From positions 1 to 32,127 of the forward strand of contig JAGWON010000025.1 of assembly GCA_028871055.1 (NCBI GenBank): 32,127 nucleotides of DNA, written 5' to 3'. Below, piece after piece: positions 8,445-15,984 of the stretch. Both the position numbers and the translations under genes were made by a program. The notes under the pieces are model-generated. The model was given only the letters and a program-made list of their open reading frames with translations, was not told the DNA's origin and made no database searches. The first letter of the stretch is position 1; every line of letters begins with the position of its first letter. This DNA comes from Alphaproteobacteria bacterium (GTDB taxonomy: Bacteria; Pseudomonadota; Alphaproteobacteria; ATCC43930; CGMCC-115725).

Positions 8445-8465
8445 CGGTGGCGTCGTGCGCCACCG
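8445..8465 (+). terminator. Hairpin after suhB
   Basis: CGGTGGCG (8445-8452) pairs perfectly with CGCCACCG (8458-8465) around a five-base loop, beginning five bases after the suhB stop. No T-tract follows, so this is a possible weak or factor-assisted terminator. The rest of the gap to 8613 holds only a weak promoter-like pair, TTGCGG at 8562-8567 and AATAAA at 8584-8589. Confidence 0.4.
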
Positions 8466-8613
8466 TTGCGTACGAATGCACGCACGCGATGCCTGCGCCG
8501 CAACCTGGGATAGCCTGGGGACGACTCGGGAGCTAAAGAGTCAGTGGCGGCAACACGCCGCTTGCGGTAATCTTTTGGCCACGAATAAAGGGGACGGGAG
8601 GGGTAACCCGGCG

Positions 8614-9645
8614 ATGTCGCACGCGGCACGTATCACCCATCGCGCAAGGCGGCGGATGCTCTTCGCCGCGTGCGGCGCGTTCGCGCTTTCGGTTGGCGGC
8701 CTCACCGCGGTGCCGGTGCATGCGCAATCGGCCTATGGCTATACCGGATCGAGCGTGATCGTCGATTACAGCGTGCTCGATCGCCTGGGTCCGGCGCCGC
8801 ACGTGCCGGATGGTCGCTTCGTCCTGCGCGTATCGGCACGGCCCAGCGCGAGCCGTACCCATGTCGCACTCCATCATGTCGTGCACCGACACCCGCGTCA
8901 TTTGGTACGGCGTATCGCGCATCATCCGGTCCGGCATCTGGTGGGGATCGTGCATGATGGCAGCGTGACGATCGATTACGCCGCCCTGCCGCCGCGCATC
9001 GATACCAGCGGGCCGCGCATCGTGCTGCGCCGTCCGGGCACGGCGACGGTCGCGGCGGCGGCACCGACGGTCGACCAACCGGAAGCGCCGCTGACTCCGC
9101 CGCCCCGGGTTCACGCGAGCGCGCAGCAGACGGTGGTGTTGACGCCGCCGGCGCCGCGGCCAACGCCGTCGCCGACGCCACCCGAAACGCCGCTGCCGCG
9201 CGTCGCCACCGTACCATCCGCGCCGGCGTCACGCGCCGATCCGCCCGAGCTTTCGTCGTTGCTGCCGATCGGCGGGGTCGCCCTGGCGGCAACGCGTTCG
9301 CCGACGAAGCCGGTGTCCAACGTTCCGCAATCGGATAACCGGGCGATTCACTTCGCACCGGGCAATGCCGAGCTCCAGGGTGATGCGCAGGCCGTGCTTG
9401 ATGCCCTGGCGCAAAAGCTCAAGACCGTACCGGACGAGCGCATCCAGCTCGTCGCCTATGCCAGCGGCAACAGCGATCAGGCGATCGAGGCCCGCCGGGT
9501 TTCGCTGGCGCGCGCGGTCATGGTCAGGGCGTATCTGATCCAGCACGGGGTGGCGAGCACGCGGATCGACGTGCGCGCGCTGGGTAACCGGGTGACAGGC
9601 GGGGGGGCCGCCGACCGCGTTGATTTGGTGACCGTCGGCCAGTAA
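8614..9645 (+). CDS. Exported OmpA-like domain protein, His- and Pro-rich
   Basis: A 343-residue protein probably anchored to peptidoglycan in the periplasm. Residues 1-37 form a signal peptide with an Arg-rich n-region, a hydrophobic core and a VHA cleavage-like site. Residues 46-74 and 117-140 look like a degenerate internal repeat (SSVIVDYSVL / GSVTIDYAAL, each ending in a hydrophobic strand before RP). Between them is a histidine-rich stretch, 83-114, with ten His residues. A long Pro/Ala/Thr linker leads to a C-terminal OmpA-like domain from about residue 245. That domain is divergent, keeping the ARRVSLARA helix and a DVRALG segment. I chose ATG 8614 for the signal peptide and the GGGGACGGGAGGGG ribosome site upstream. 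It precedes the motor-like pair with a 46-base gap. The function is unknown. Confidence 0.82.
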   Translation: MSHAARITHRARRRMLFAACGAFALSVGGLTAVPVHAQSAYGYTGSSVIVDYSVLDRLGPAPHVPDGRFVLRVSARPSASRTHVALHHVVHRHPRHLVRRIAHHPVRHLVGIVHDGSVTIDYAALPPRIDTSGPRIVLRRPGTATVAAAAPTVDQPEAPLTPPPRVHASAQQTVVLTPPAPRPTPSPTPPETPLPRVATVPSAPASRADPPELSSLLPIGGVALAATRSPTKPVSNVPQSDNRAIHFAPGNAELQGDAQAVLDALAQKLKTVPDERIQLVAYASGNSDQAIEARRVSLARAVMVRAYLIQHGVASTRIDVRALGNRVTGGGAADRVDLVTVGQ

Positions 9646-9691
9646 TCCGGCCGCATTCGCTTCAACCCCCTTTCTGCAGAAGGCAGCCCCC

Positions 9692-10831
9692 GTGAGTCGT
9701 CCATCCCACTACTTGATGCGCATGACAATTTTTGTCGTCGTCATCGCGCTGATTGCCGGCGCCCTGTCGCCCGCGCTCTATCCCTATTTCATGGGCAATC
9801 CCGTGGTGAACGGGGTGATCATTGGCATCCTGATTGCCGGCGTAGCCTATATCTTCCACCAGGTGACTCAGCTATCGGGCAATGCGCGCTGGCTCGCGCG
9901 GGCCTCACGCGGCCAGCCGCCGGGCAAGCCGAGCCGGTTGCTGGGGTCGCTGGCGCGCATGATGGGCGAAGGACGCGGCCGCTTGGCACTGTCGGCTGGG
10001 GCGCTCCGCACGCTGCTCGACAGCATCGGCTCGCGGCTCGAAGAAACCCGCGAAACCTCGCGCTATCTCATTGGGTTGCTTATCTTTCTAGGGTTGCTTG
10101 GCACTTTTTACGGCTTGCTGGAGACGGTCCAGTCGGTCAAAGGCGTGATCGGCGGCCTGTCGGCGGGCGGCGCGGATCCGGCACGCGCCTTTGCCGACCT
10201 GAAGGCGCGGCTCGAGACGCCGCTGGGCGGCATGAGCACGGCATTCAGTGCCTCGCTGTTCGGCCTCGCCGGTTCGCTGGTGCTCGGCTTTCTCGATCTC
10301 CAGGCCGGGCTGGCGCAGAATCGCTTCTTCAACGAGCTCGAGGAATGGCTCACCGGCCACACGCGGCTCGAGGCAGCGCCGGCGGCATTTGCCGCTGGCG
10401 AGGCTTCGGCGCCGGCCTACATCCAGGCGCTCCTGGAGCAGACCGCAGATACGCTTGATAGCTTGCAGCGCATCCTCAGCCGCGGCGAGGAGAGCCGCAT
10501 TTCCGCCAACGTCAACATCGTCAATCTGACCGACCGTCTCGCCGCGCTCACCGATCAGATGCGCGCCGAGCAAAACCTGATGCTCAAGCTTGCCGAGCAA
10601 CAGCTCGAGATGAAACCCGTGCTGCAGCGCCTCGCCGACGGCGGCGGGCCGGCCGGTGCGCTCAGCGACGAAACCCGGGGGCATCTTCGCGCCATCGAGG
10701 TCCATCTCGCCCGCCTCGCCGAAGACGTGTCGCAAGGCCGCAGCGAGGCGGTGCAGGAGATCCGCAGCGAGCTGCGCCTCGTCGCGCGCACCATCGCGGC
10801 GCTCGGCCAGGAACCCGAGCGCGCCCGCTAG
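9692..10831 (+). CDS. MotA/TolQ/ExbB-like proton channel protein with cytoplasmic tail
   Basis: A 379-residue inner-membrane protein with four predicted membrane segments at about residues 12-32, 38-55, 125-145 and 181-202. The third contains LGLLGTFYGL and the fourth is preceded by LETPLGGMSTAFSASLFGL, the conserved core of MotA/TolQ/ExbB/ZorA channels. A long loop between segments 2 and 3 and a helical tail of about 170 residues lie in the cytoplasm. The start is GTG 9692 with an AGAAGGCAG ribosome site. It is followed after six bases by a MotB-like gene, the normal channel-stator pairing. It is not a flagellar MotA by context (no flagellar genes) and not TolQ (no tolR/A/B/pal). ZorA of the Zorya defence system shares the architecture, but the other Zorya genes are absent. 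Confidence 0.85.
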   Translation: MSRPSHYLMRMTIFVVVIALIAGALSPALYPYFMGNPVVNGVIIGILIAGVAYIFHQVTQLSGNARWLARASRGQPPGKPSRLLGSLARMMGEGRGRLALSAGALRTLLDSIGSRLEETRETSRYLIGLLIFLGLLGTFYGLLETVQSVKGVIGGLSAGGADPARAFADLKARLETPLGGMSTAFSASLFGLAGSLVLGFLDLQAGLAQNRFFNELEEWLTGHTRLEAAPAAFAAGEASAPAYIQALLEQTADTLDSLQRILSRGEESRISANVNIVNLTDRLAALTDQMRAEQNLMLKLAEQQLEMKPVLQRLADGGGPAGALSDETRGHLRAIEVHLARLAEDVSQGRSEAVQEIRSELRLVARTIAALGQEPERAR

Positions 10832-10837
10832 GTCCGC

Positions 10838-11845
10838 ATGTCGCTCTATTCCCGCCGCCAGCGCCGGTCGACCATCAACATCTGGCCGGGCTTCGTCGAC
10901 GCGCTGACGCAGCTCGTCATGGTGATTATCTTTGTGCTGCTGGTATTCACCGCCGGCCAGTTCTATCTCAGCGGCGCGCTGTCGAATCGGGACGCCGCGC
11001 TCGCGCAGCTGACCCAGCAGCTGAACCAGCTGAGCGACATGCTGTCGCTGCAGAAGAGCAACAATGCCGCGCTCCAGCTGAAGCTGTCGACACTCAGCGG
11101 CGAGCTGCAATCGACGACCGCGGCGAAGAATGCGGCCGAGGCCAAGGCTGGCCAGCTCGGTACGCAATTAACCGGGACGCAGCAGCAGCTGGCGCAGAGG
11201 AGCGAGGATCTCGGCAAGGCGCAGACCACGGTCGATCAGCTCAACCAGCAACTCCTTGCCCTCCGGCAGCAACTGGCGCAGATCGCCGCCGCACTCGACG
11301 CGTCGGAAGCGAAGAGCAAGCAGCAGGACGTGCAGATCGCCGATCTCGGCAAACGTCTCAACCAAGCGCTTGCAACCAAGGTCGCGGAGCTGGCGAAGTA
11401 CCGCTCGGAGTTCTTCGGCCGACTCCGTGCGATCCTCGCCAACCGCCAGGACATCCGCATCGTCGGCGACCGCTTCGTCTTCCAGTCGGACGTGTTGTTC
11501 GACACCGCCAGCGCCGACCTTACGCCAGCTGCCCAGACGCAGCTCGCCTCCGTGGCGCAGGCGCTCAAGCAGCTCGCGAGCGAGATTCCGACCAACATCG
11601 ATTGGGTGCTCGAGGTCGATGGCCATACCGACGCGCGGCCGATCCACACGCCGCAATTCCCCTCGAACTGGGAGCTGTCGTCGGCACGCGCCCAGTCGGT
11701 GGTGCGGTTCCTGATCGCCCAGGGCACGCCGCCTAACCGCCTGGTGGCGGCGGGCTTCGGGCAGTACACGCCGATCGCGACGGGCAACACCGACGCAGAT
11801 TACCGCCAGAACCGGCGCATCGAGCTCAAGCTGACCGAGCGTTAA
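10838..11845 (+). CDS. MotB/OmpA-like stator protein with periplasmic coiled coil
   Basis: A 335-residue partner of the preceding channel protein. A short basic N-terminus leads to [20 protein letters not shown], one membrane helix whose Asp21 corresponds to the proton-carrying aspartate of MotB/ZorB. Residues about 50-190 are Gln/Leu/Ala-rich heptads, a long periplasmic coiled coil not found in typical MotB. The C-terminal OmpA-like domain (about 205-335) has the peptidoglycan-binding features [39 protein letters not shown] and NRRIELKL. It would couple ion flow to a peptidoglycan-anchored complex. It is translated six bases after the channel gene. Annotation as a flagellar motor protein would be misleading. 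The role is unknown. Confidence 0.86.
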   Translation: MSLYSRRQRRSTINIWPGFVDALTQLVMVIIFVLLVFTAGQFYLSGALSNRDAALAQLTQQLNQLSDMLSLQKSNNAALQLKLSTLSGELQSTTAAKNAAEAKAGQLGTQLTGTQQQLAQRSEDLGKAQTTVDQLNQQLLALRQQLAQIAAALDASEAKSKQQDVQIADLGKRLNQALATKVAELAKYRSEFFGRLRAILANRQDIRIVGDRFVFQSDVLFDTASADLTPAAQTQLASVAQALKQLASEIPTNIDWVLEVDGHTDARPIHTPQFPSNWELSSARAQSVVRFLIAQGTPPNRLVAAGFGQYTPIATGNTDADYRQNRRIELKLTER

Positions 11846-11858
11846 CCGCGACGCGGTT
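11844..11858. repeat. Hairpin after the MotB-like gene
   Basis: AACCGC (11844-11849) and GCGGTT (11853-11858) form a six-base stem with loop GAC. It overlaps the TAA stop of the MotB-like gene and the first bases of the rpmE -35 box. There is no T-tract; a role in termination or in tuning the rpmE promoter is possible but unproved. Confidence 0.35.
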
Positions 11859-11885
11859 GCATCATGGCGCCGCTGCGGTTATAAA
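11857..11885 (+). promoter_or_regulatory. Promoter of rpmE
   Basis: TTGCAT (11857-11862) and TATAAA (11880-11885) are separated by 17 bases. They lie 25 bases ahead of the rpmE start, with GGAG at 11898-11901 as ribosome site. The -10 box matches the sigma-70 consensus at five of six positions; the -35 is weaker. Confidence 0.6.
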
Positions 11886-11910
11886 GCCCGCCTCCCTGGA
11901 GCAAGTGCCC

Positions 11911-12138
11911 ATGAAAGACGGTATCCACCCGGATTATCACGAGATCACGGTCGTCATGACCGACGGGACGACCTACAAGACGCGGTCGACCTACGGCAAG
12001 GCAGGCGACACGCTCCATCTCGAGATCGACTCCCGCTCCCATCCGGCGTGGACCGGCGGTCAGCAGAAGCTACTCGATAGCGGCGGCCAGCTCGCCCGCT
12101 TCAACAAGCGATTCAAAGGCCTTGGCCTGAAAAAGTAG
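11911..12138 (+). CDS. rpmE: Ribosomal protein L31 (cysteine-free form)
   Basis: Large-subunit protein that bridges to the 30S head. The 75-residue sequence carries [17 protein letters not shown] near the start and [14 protein letters not shown] in the middle, followed by RFNKRF, which are diagnostic of L31. It has no cysteines, so it is the zinc-independent form, as is usual in alphaproteobacteria. I chose ATG 11911 because the only other in-frame ATG (11857) lies inside the promoter. It is a single-gene unit between the envelope module and the heat-shock gene. Confidence 0.96.
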   Translation: MKDGIHPDYHEITVVMTDGTTYKTRSTYGKAGDTLHLEIDSRSHPAWTGGQQKLLDSGGQLARFNKRFKGLGLKK

Positions 12139-12151
12139 ACCGGCCTCGCCC

Positions 12152-12183
12152 CTTGACGGAGCGAAATCCCAATCCCATTTGAG
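12152..12183 (+). promoter_or_regulatory. RpoH (sigma-32) promoter of the small heat-shock gene
   Basis: CTTGAC at 12152-12157, within the longer CCCCTTGAC, is followed after 16 bases by CCCATTTGAG at 12174-12183. This matches the heat-shock sigma pattern CTTGAA/C plus CCCCATNT, and fits the alphaproteobacterial form CYTATNTNNG at all but one defined position. The gene downstream is a small heat-shock protein, the expected target. A start near 12190 would leave a leader of about 88 bases. Confidence 0.72.
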
Positions 12184-12189
12184 TTTCCG

Positions 12190-12278
12190 TCCGGTGCCCT
12201 TTGCGGGTCCGGGCGATGGGCGCCCGGCCGGTGTGGCGGGCGCGCAAACCCCACTTTGCTCAAAGGAGGTTGTGGATC
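12190..12278 (+). promoter_or_regulatory. ROSE-like RNA thermometer leader
   Basis: The untranslated leader can fold into two or three hairpins. One is a perfect seven-base stem, CCGGGCG (12209-12215) with CGCCCGG (12221-12227). The last hairpin pairs CCAC (12251-12254) with GTGG (12272-12275) and encloses TTGCT (12256-12260) opposite the Shine-Dalgarno AAGGAGG (12263-12269). The U(U/C)GCU motif facing the ribosome site is the hallmark of ROSE elements, which melt on heating to allow translation of small heat-shock mRNAs in alphaproteobacteria. Folding was judged by eye. Confidence 0.62.
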
Positions 12279-12731
12279 ATGGATACCTTCGATTTCGCTC
12301 CGCTGTTCCGCTCGACCATTGGCTTCGACCGGTTGCTGCGGCTGGCCGACACGGCAACCCGGTTCGACGGTTCGAGCTACCCGCCGTACAACATCGAGAG
12401 CACCGGCGACAACGCCTACCGCCTGACTGTGGCGGTGGCGGGCTTCGCGCCGGATGAGCTCGATGTCACCGTCAAAGAGAATGAGCTGCTGGTGACCGGC
12501 AAGTCCAAGAAGGACGACAGCAACACCGCTTATCTGCATCGCGGCATCGCCAGCCGCGCGTTCGAGCGCCGCTTCCAGCTCGCCGACCACATCAAGGTGG
12601 TGGGCGCGAGCCTCGACAACGGCCTGTTGCACGTCGACCTCGTGTGCGAGGTGCCGGAGGAGAAGAAGCCGCGCAAGATCGAGATTGCCAAGGGCAGCGG
12701 CCCCAAGGTGATCGACCAGAAGGCGGCCTGA
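12279..12731 (+). CDS. ibpA: Small heat-shock protein, Hsp20/IbpA type
   Basis: ATP-independent holdase chaperone that keeps denatured proteins soluble for DnaK/ClpB. It has 150 residues. The N-terminal FAPLFRSTIGFDRL motif is typical of the IbpA class. The central alpha-crystallin domain (about residues 33-125) includes YNIESTGDNAYRLTVAVAGF and ends near GLLHVDL. A C-terminal I-x-I anchor is present as KIEI. AAAGGAGGT at 12262-12270 lies eight bases before ATG 12279; an upstream in-frame ATG at 12201 is inside the regulatory leader. Regulation appears two-layered, with an RpoH promoter and a thermosensing leader. It ends before a strong terminator. Confidence 0.94.
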   Translation: MDTFDFAPLFRSTIGFDRLLRLADTATRFDGSSYPPYNIESTGDNAYRLTVAVAGFAPDELDVTVKENELLVTGKSKKDDSNTAYLHRGIASRAFERRFQLADHIKVVGASLDNGLLHVDLVCEVPEEKKPRKIEIAKGSGPKVIDQKAA

Positions 12732-12754
12732 GCGGCGCGCAGGCTTGTGAAGGC

Positions 12755-12790
12755 GGGGCGGTCCCACGAGGGACCGCCCCTTCCGTTTGT
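12755..12790. terminator. Strong terminator between ibpA and the coiled-coil gene
   Basis: An 11-base perfect stem, GGGGCGGTCCC (12755-12765) with GGGACCGCCCC (12770-12780), closes an ACGA loop and is followed by TTCCGTTTGT. It ends ibpA transcription. It lies directly after the stop of the convergent minus-strand gene (12795) and probably serves both directions. Confidence 0.85.
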
Positions 12791-12794
12791 CGTT

Positions 12795-15700
12795 TCAGGC
12801 TTTGAGCCGACCGACCGCGTTGGCCATGATGAGATAGAGCTTGCCGACGTCGGCCGTGACGAACGTGGTACCGAGCACATCGAGATGGTCGCAGGCGCGC
12901 GCCTGCGCCAGCAGATTCTCGAACTGGTCGATATAGCGCTGGGCGTGCTCGCGGAAGACCAGGTCTTCCTCGAACTTCTTCTTGATCGCGACTGTCGCCT
13001 GGCGCTCCTGCGCTTGCAGCAGGTGGCGGATGAACACGCCGCGCTCGCCGGCGTGGAAGCGGCGCCAGATCGCCTCCGGCACCGGCTGGTCGAGCGCCTT
13101 GGTGACCTCGACAGAAAGCGATTGCAGCGCCTCGATCATGTAGGTGGCGCCGCGCAGGAAGGTCTCCTGCTGGTTGGCGATCGACTGGTCCTGTGCGCGC
13201 TTGGCGAGGCCAGCCGCTTCGTCGGCCACCTTGAGCATCGTACCGGTCTGCTCGCTGAACAGCGCCGCGGCGGCGCTCGCCGAGCGGTTGATGTGCTCGG
13301 CCGCTGCGACCAGCATGGCCGACTGCTTGTCGTAACCTGCGATTACGTCGCGCAGCTTCTCGACTGCGAGATCGGTTGCGCCGTTGAGCTGCGCCGCGTG
13401 GTCCGACAGCGCCGCGCGCACGCCGTCGAGCCGCTTCGTCGTCGCATCGAGCGCGCCGTTGAGTTCGCGCAGCTGCCGGCGCATCGCCTCGGCCGCCTTG
13501 TCGCCCTCTTCGGTCATCGCCGTGCCGGTCGCAGCCAGGCCGGCGAGCTGCGATTCCGCGATCGTGCCCATCGCCTGCAGGCGCTTCGCCACGGTGTCGG
13601 TGGCGTTGCCGATCGAGGCGAAATGTTCGTTGAGCGCGTTGCGCGCGGCCTCGACCCGCGTCACCGTGCGCTCGATCGCGACTGCCAGCTGCTGCACCTG
13701 TTGGCCGAACAAGTTGCTGACCTCTTCGAGCTTGACGCGCGCCTCGTCGCCGGCCGCGACCACGGCCAGGCTGCCCTGGCCGAAGCGCGCGCCGAGGGCG
13801 CCGATCTGCGTCTCGGCTTCACCGACCGCGTCCGAGATATCCTTCGCGCGGGCGCGCAACGCTTCGCCACTCGCCGCCAGGTGCTGAAGCGCAAGCTCGC
13901 TGACCTGGCCCAGGATGCGGCCCTGCTCGACGAAGACCTGGCTCACCTCCTCGGCGCGGCCGACCGCCCGATCGCTCGCCTGGGTCAGCTCGGCGGCGCC
14001 GGCGCGCAGCGACGTGTCGAGCCGATTGCCGAACTCGGCCAAGCCTTCGGCGCCGATCTTGAGTTCGGCGAGTTGGCGGGCAAGCGCCGCGCCGACCGTG
14101 TTCGCCTGGGCGCCGATCGCCGCCGCGGCGTCGCGCAGCCGTTCGGCGTTGTTTTCGAAGGCCTGGCCGGCGCCGTGCGCGTTTTTCATCGCCAGCTCGG
14201 TGGCGCGCGCCAGGTCCTCGGTGTGCTGCTGCAGCTTGACCTGGATTTCGCCGACCTCGGCGCCGATCGCCTCGCGCGTGCGTGTGAAGCGGTCGACCTC
14301 GCGCGCGAAGGTCTCACCCAGCGCCAATACGCGCTTTTCGGTCTCGTCAGTCGCCTGGCGCAGATTGTCGACATGCTGGCGCAGCGCCTCGCCGCCCTGG
14401 CCAAAGCGCGCGGTGCCTTCGCCGATCACCGCCACAACCCGCCGCGCCTCATCCTCGAAGCCGCCGCCGGCGCGTGCCAGTCCCGTCTTGGCCTGCTCGG
14501 CGGCAAGCTCGATCTCGTTGACCCGGGCGCTCAGGCTGGCGCCGCCGGCCTCGAGCGCGGTGATCGCATCGCGGACGCCGCGCGTGCCCGCGTCGGCGGC
14601 GTTGGTCACCTCGGCGCCGCGCGCGCGCAACGCCTCGCCAGCCGCCATCATGTTTGCGATCGCGCGCTCGTTCTGCGCCGTCAGCTCTTGCGTGCGTTGA
14701 CGCACCAACTCGGCCATTTCGTCGAAGCGCGATCCGCCCTGCCGCGCGGCGGCGTCCAGCGCCTCGGCTTCGCGCGCGAAGCTGGTGCCCGCTTCCTTGA
14801 GGCGCAGCAACGCCTGGTCCGCCGCTTCGTTGAGCGATTGCACCCGCCGGATCAGGGCGTCCCCCGCCGCTTCGGCGTCTTTCGCCGCCTCGGCCGATTG
14901 GCGCGACAGCTGCTCGGAGGCAGCGCGGAACTTGTCGGCGATCGCCTCGGCGCGATCGAGCGCGGCCGTGGCCGGCGCCACCGCCGTCTCGGCCTGAGCG
15001 GTGATCCGCTGCGATGCCGCGTCGAGGCCGCGCGCTGCCTCGTCGAGCCGCGTTCCGATGCCTTTCGCTTCGTCGGCGAGGCGCGTCACTGCGCCCTCGG
15101 TGCTGCGGGCGACCGCGAGGCGGAAGGCATCGGCCTCGGTGGCAATGCGGCCGGCGGCCAGGGTCGCGTCGCGCGCCAGCCGCTCGGTCGTGCGATCGTA
15201 TTCGGCGGCGGCGTTGCTGCCGAGCCGCTCGATCGTCTGGGCAAGGTTGCGTTCGATCGCGGTGCCGCGTTCTTCCGCCCGCTTGCCGCCGGCCTCAACC
15301 GCGCGCTCGACCGCCTTCTCGACGTCCTCGACATGCTCGGCCAGGCGCTTCGATACGTCGTCGAGGTCGCGGCCGATGGCGCGCTCGAGCGCCGCCGCCT
15401 CGGACGACAGCGTCTCTACCAGTCGGTTGATCGGCCCAACTGCCTGGTCGAGATCACTACGCGCGTATTCGGCGCGCTCCATCGCCGCGTTGACGGTGCG
15501 CATCGAATCGTGCAGCCGCGCGCCGAGCGTGTCGGCCGCATTCTCGATGCGCTGTACCGTCTGGTCGACCGCGCCGGCGAGCTCCTCGGCCTGGCGCCTG
15601 AGCGCGTTGAGCGCTTCGTGCGCGCGCCGGTCGCGCTCCTCGGAGGGCGAATAGAGGCGGTCGAGCTGGTCGGCGAGCCGTGCCGACACCGTGGCGAACT

Positions 15701-15911
15701 CGGTCGCGCGGTGGCGGATGATCACCGCCGCCCAGATCGCCAGCGCCGGCAGGATGATCCAGACGATGATCACCACCTGCGACAGCAGCGGCAGTGCCAT
15801 CACCGTCCGCCAGCCGGCGGCGAACTGAACGAACAGCGCGCAAAGAACGATCCAACCGGCGGCCAGCACGGGTCCGGATAACCAGCGTCGCATCGCGCCC
15901 GACGACTCCAA
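12795..15911 (-). CDS. Large inner-membrane coiled-coil protein
   Basis: A 1038-residue protein of unknown function. Two hydrophobic helices at about residues 11-31 and 43-65 form a hairpin anchor. Residues about 70-940 are almost continuous Ala/Glu/Arg-rich amphipathic helix with repeated 11- and 7-residue periodicity and few prolines. Such regions are often annotated as apolipoprotein- or kinesin-like. The last 100 residues differ: LDQPVPEAIWRRFHAGERG and a following compact region look globular and conserved. The plan (N-terminal membrane anchor, giant coiled coil) recalls Caulobacter TipN and Agrobacterium GPR, which mark poles, but I can show no sequence identity. ATG 15911 or ATG 15893 may be the start. 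It is last in a minus-strand run. Confidence 0.85.
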   Translation of the reverse strand: MESSGAMRRWLSGPVLAAGWIVLCALFVQFAAGWRTVMALPLLSQVVIIVWIILPALAIWAAVIIRHRATEFATVSARLADQLDRLYSPSEERDRRAHEALNALRRQAEELAGAVDQTVQRIENAADTLGARLHDSMRTVNAAMERAEYARSDLDQAVGPINRLVETLSSEAAALERAIGRDLDDVSKRLAEHVEDVEKAVERAVEAGGKRAEERGTAIERNLAQTIERLGSNAAAEYDRTTERLARDATLAAGRIATEADAFRLAVARSTEGAVTRLADEAKGIGTRLDEAARGLDAASQRITAQAETAVAPATAALDRAEAIADKFRAASEQLSRQSAEAAKDAEAAGDALIRRVQSLNEAADQALLRLKEAGTSFAREAEALDAAARQGGSRFDEMAELVRQRTQELTAQNERAIANMMAAGEALRARGAEVTNAADAGTRGVRDAITALEAGGASLSARVNEIELAAEQAKTGLARAGGGFEDEARRVVAVIGEGTARFGQGGEALRQHVDNLRQATDETEKRVLALGETFAREVDRFTRTREAIGAEVGEIQVKLQQHTEDLARATELAMKNAHGAGQAFENNAERLRDAAAAIGAQANTVGAALARQLAELKIGAEGLAEFGNRLDTSLRAGAAELTQASDRAVGRAEEVSQVFVEQGRILGQVSELALQHLAASGEALRARAKDISDAVGEAETQIGALGARFGQGSLAVVAAGDEARVKLEEVSNLFGQQVQQLAVAIERTVTRVEAARNALNEHFASIGNATDTVAKRLQAMGTIAESQLAGLAATGTAMTEEGDKAAEAMRRQLRELNGALDATTKRLDGVRAALSDHAAQLNGATDLAVEKLRDVIAGYDKQSAMLVAAAEHINRSASAAAALFSEQTGTMLKVADEAAGLAKRAQDQSIANQQETFLRGATYMIEALQSLSVEVTKALDQPVPEAIWRRFHAGERGVFIRHLLQAQERQATVAIKKKFEEDLVFREHAQRYIDQFENLLAQARACDHLDVLGTTFVTADVGKLYLIMANAVGRLKA

Positions 15912-15932
15912 CTGTTCTCTCCCGCGCGCGCG

Positions 15933-15952
15933 GAAGGGTCGCTTATCCCTTC
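15933..15952. repeat. Inverted repeat between the hydrolase and coiled-coil genes
   Basis: GAAGGG (15933-15938) and CCCTTC (15947-15952) flank an eight-base loop, with further imperfect G+C-rich pairing outside. In the 73-base gap between two minus-strand genes it could be a weak terminator or a separator of their expression. Confidence 0.35.
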
Positions 15953-15984
15953 GGGCGCGTCAACGCGCGAGAGGGCGACTCGTT

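Noticed and set aside
6932-8629. Long minus-strand frame of 565 codons
   Set aside because: Antisense to efp and suhB, both of which are unmistakable; the product has no family features.
9692-11845. Zorya anti-phage system
   Set aside because: The channel and stator have the ZorA/ZorB plan, but the neighbours are an OmpA-like protein, rpmE and ibpA. No helicase, nuclease or ZorC-like gene is within reach, so a defence call is not supported.
10838-11845. Flagellar motor protein MotB
   Set aside because: No flagellar gene is present, and the long coiled coil between membrane helix and OmpA domain is not a MotB feature.
12747-15881. Open plus-strand frame of 1044 codons opposite the coiled-coil gene
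   Set aside because: It is an antisense shadow produced by the G+C-rich, stop-poor codons of the minus-strand gene. The minus-strand product has membrane helices, heptads and a convergent terminator, while the shadow is Arg/Gly/Asp-rich with no domain and starts inside the ibpA terminator.
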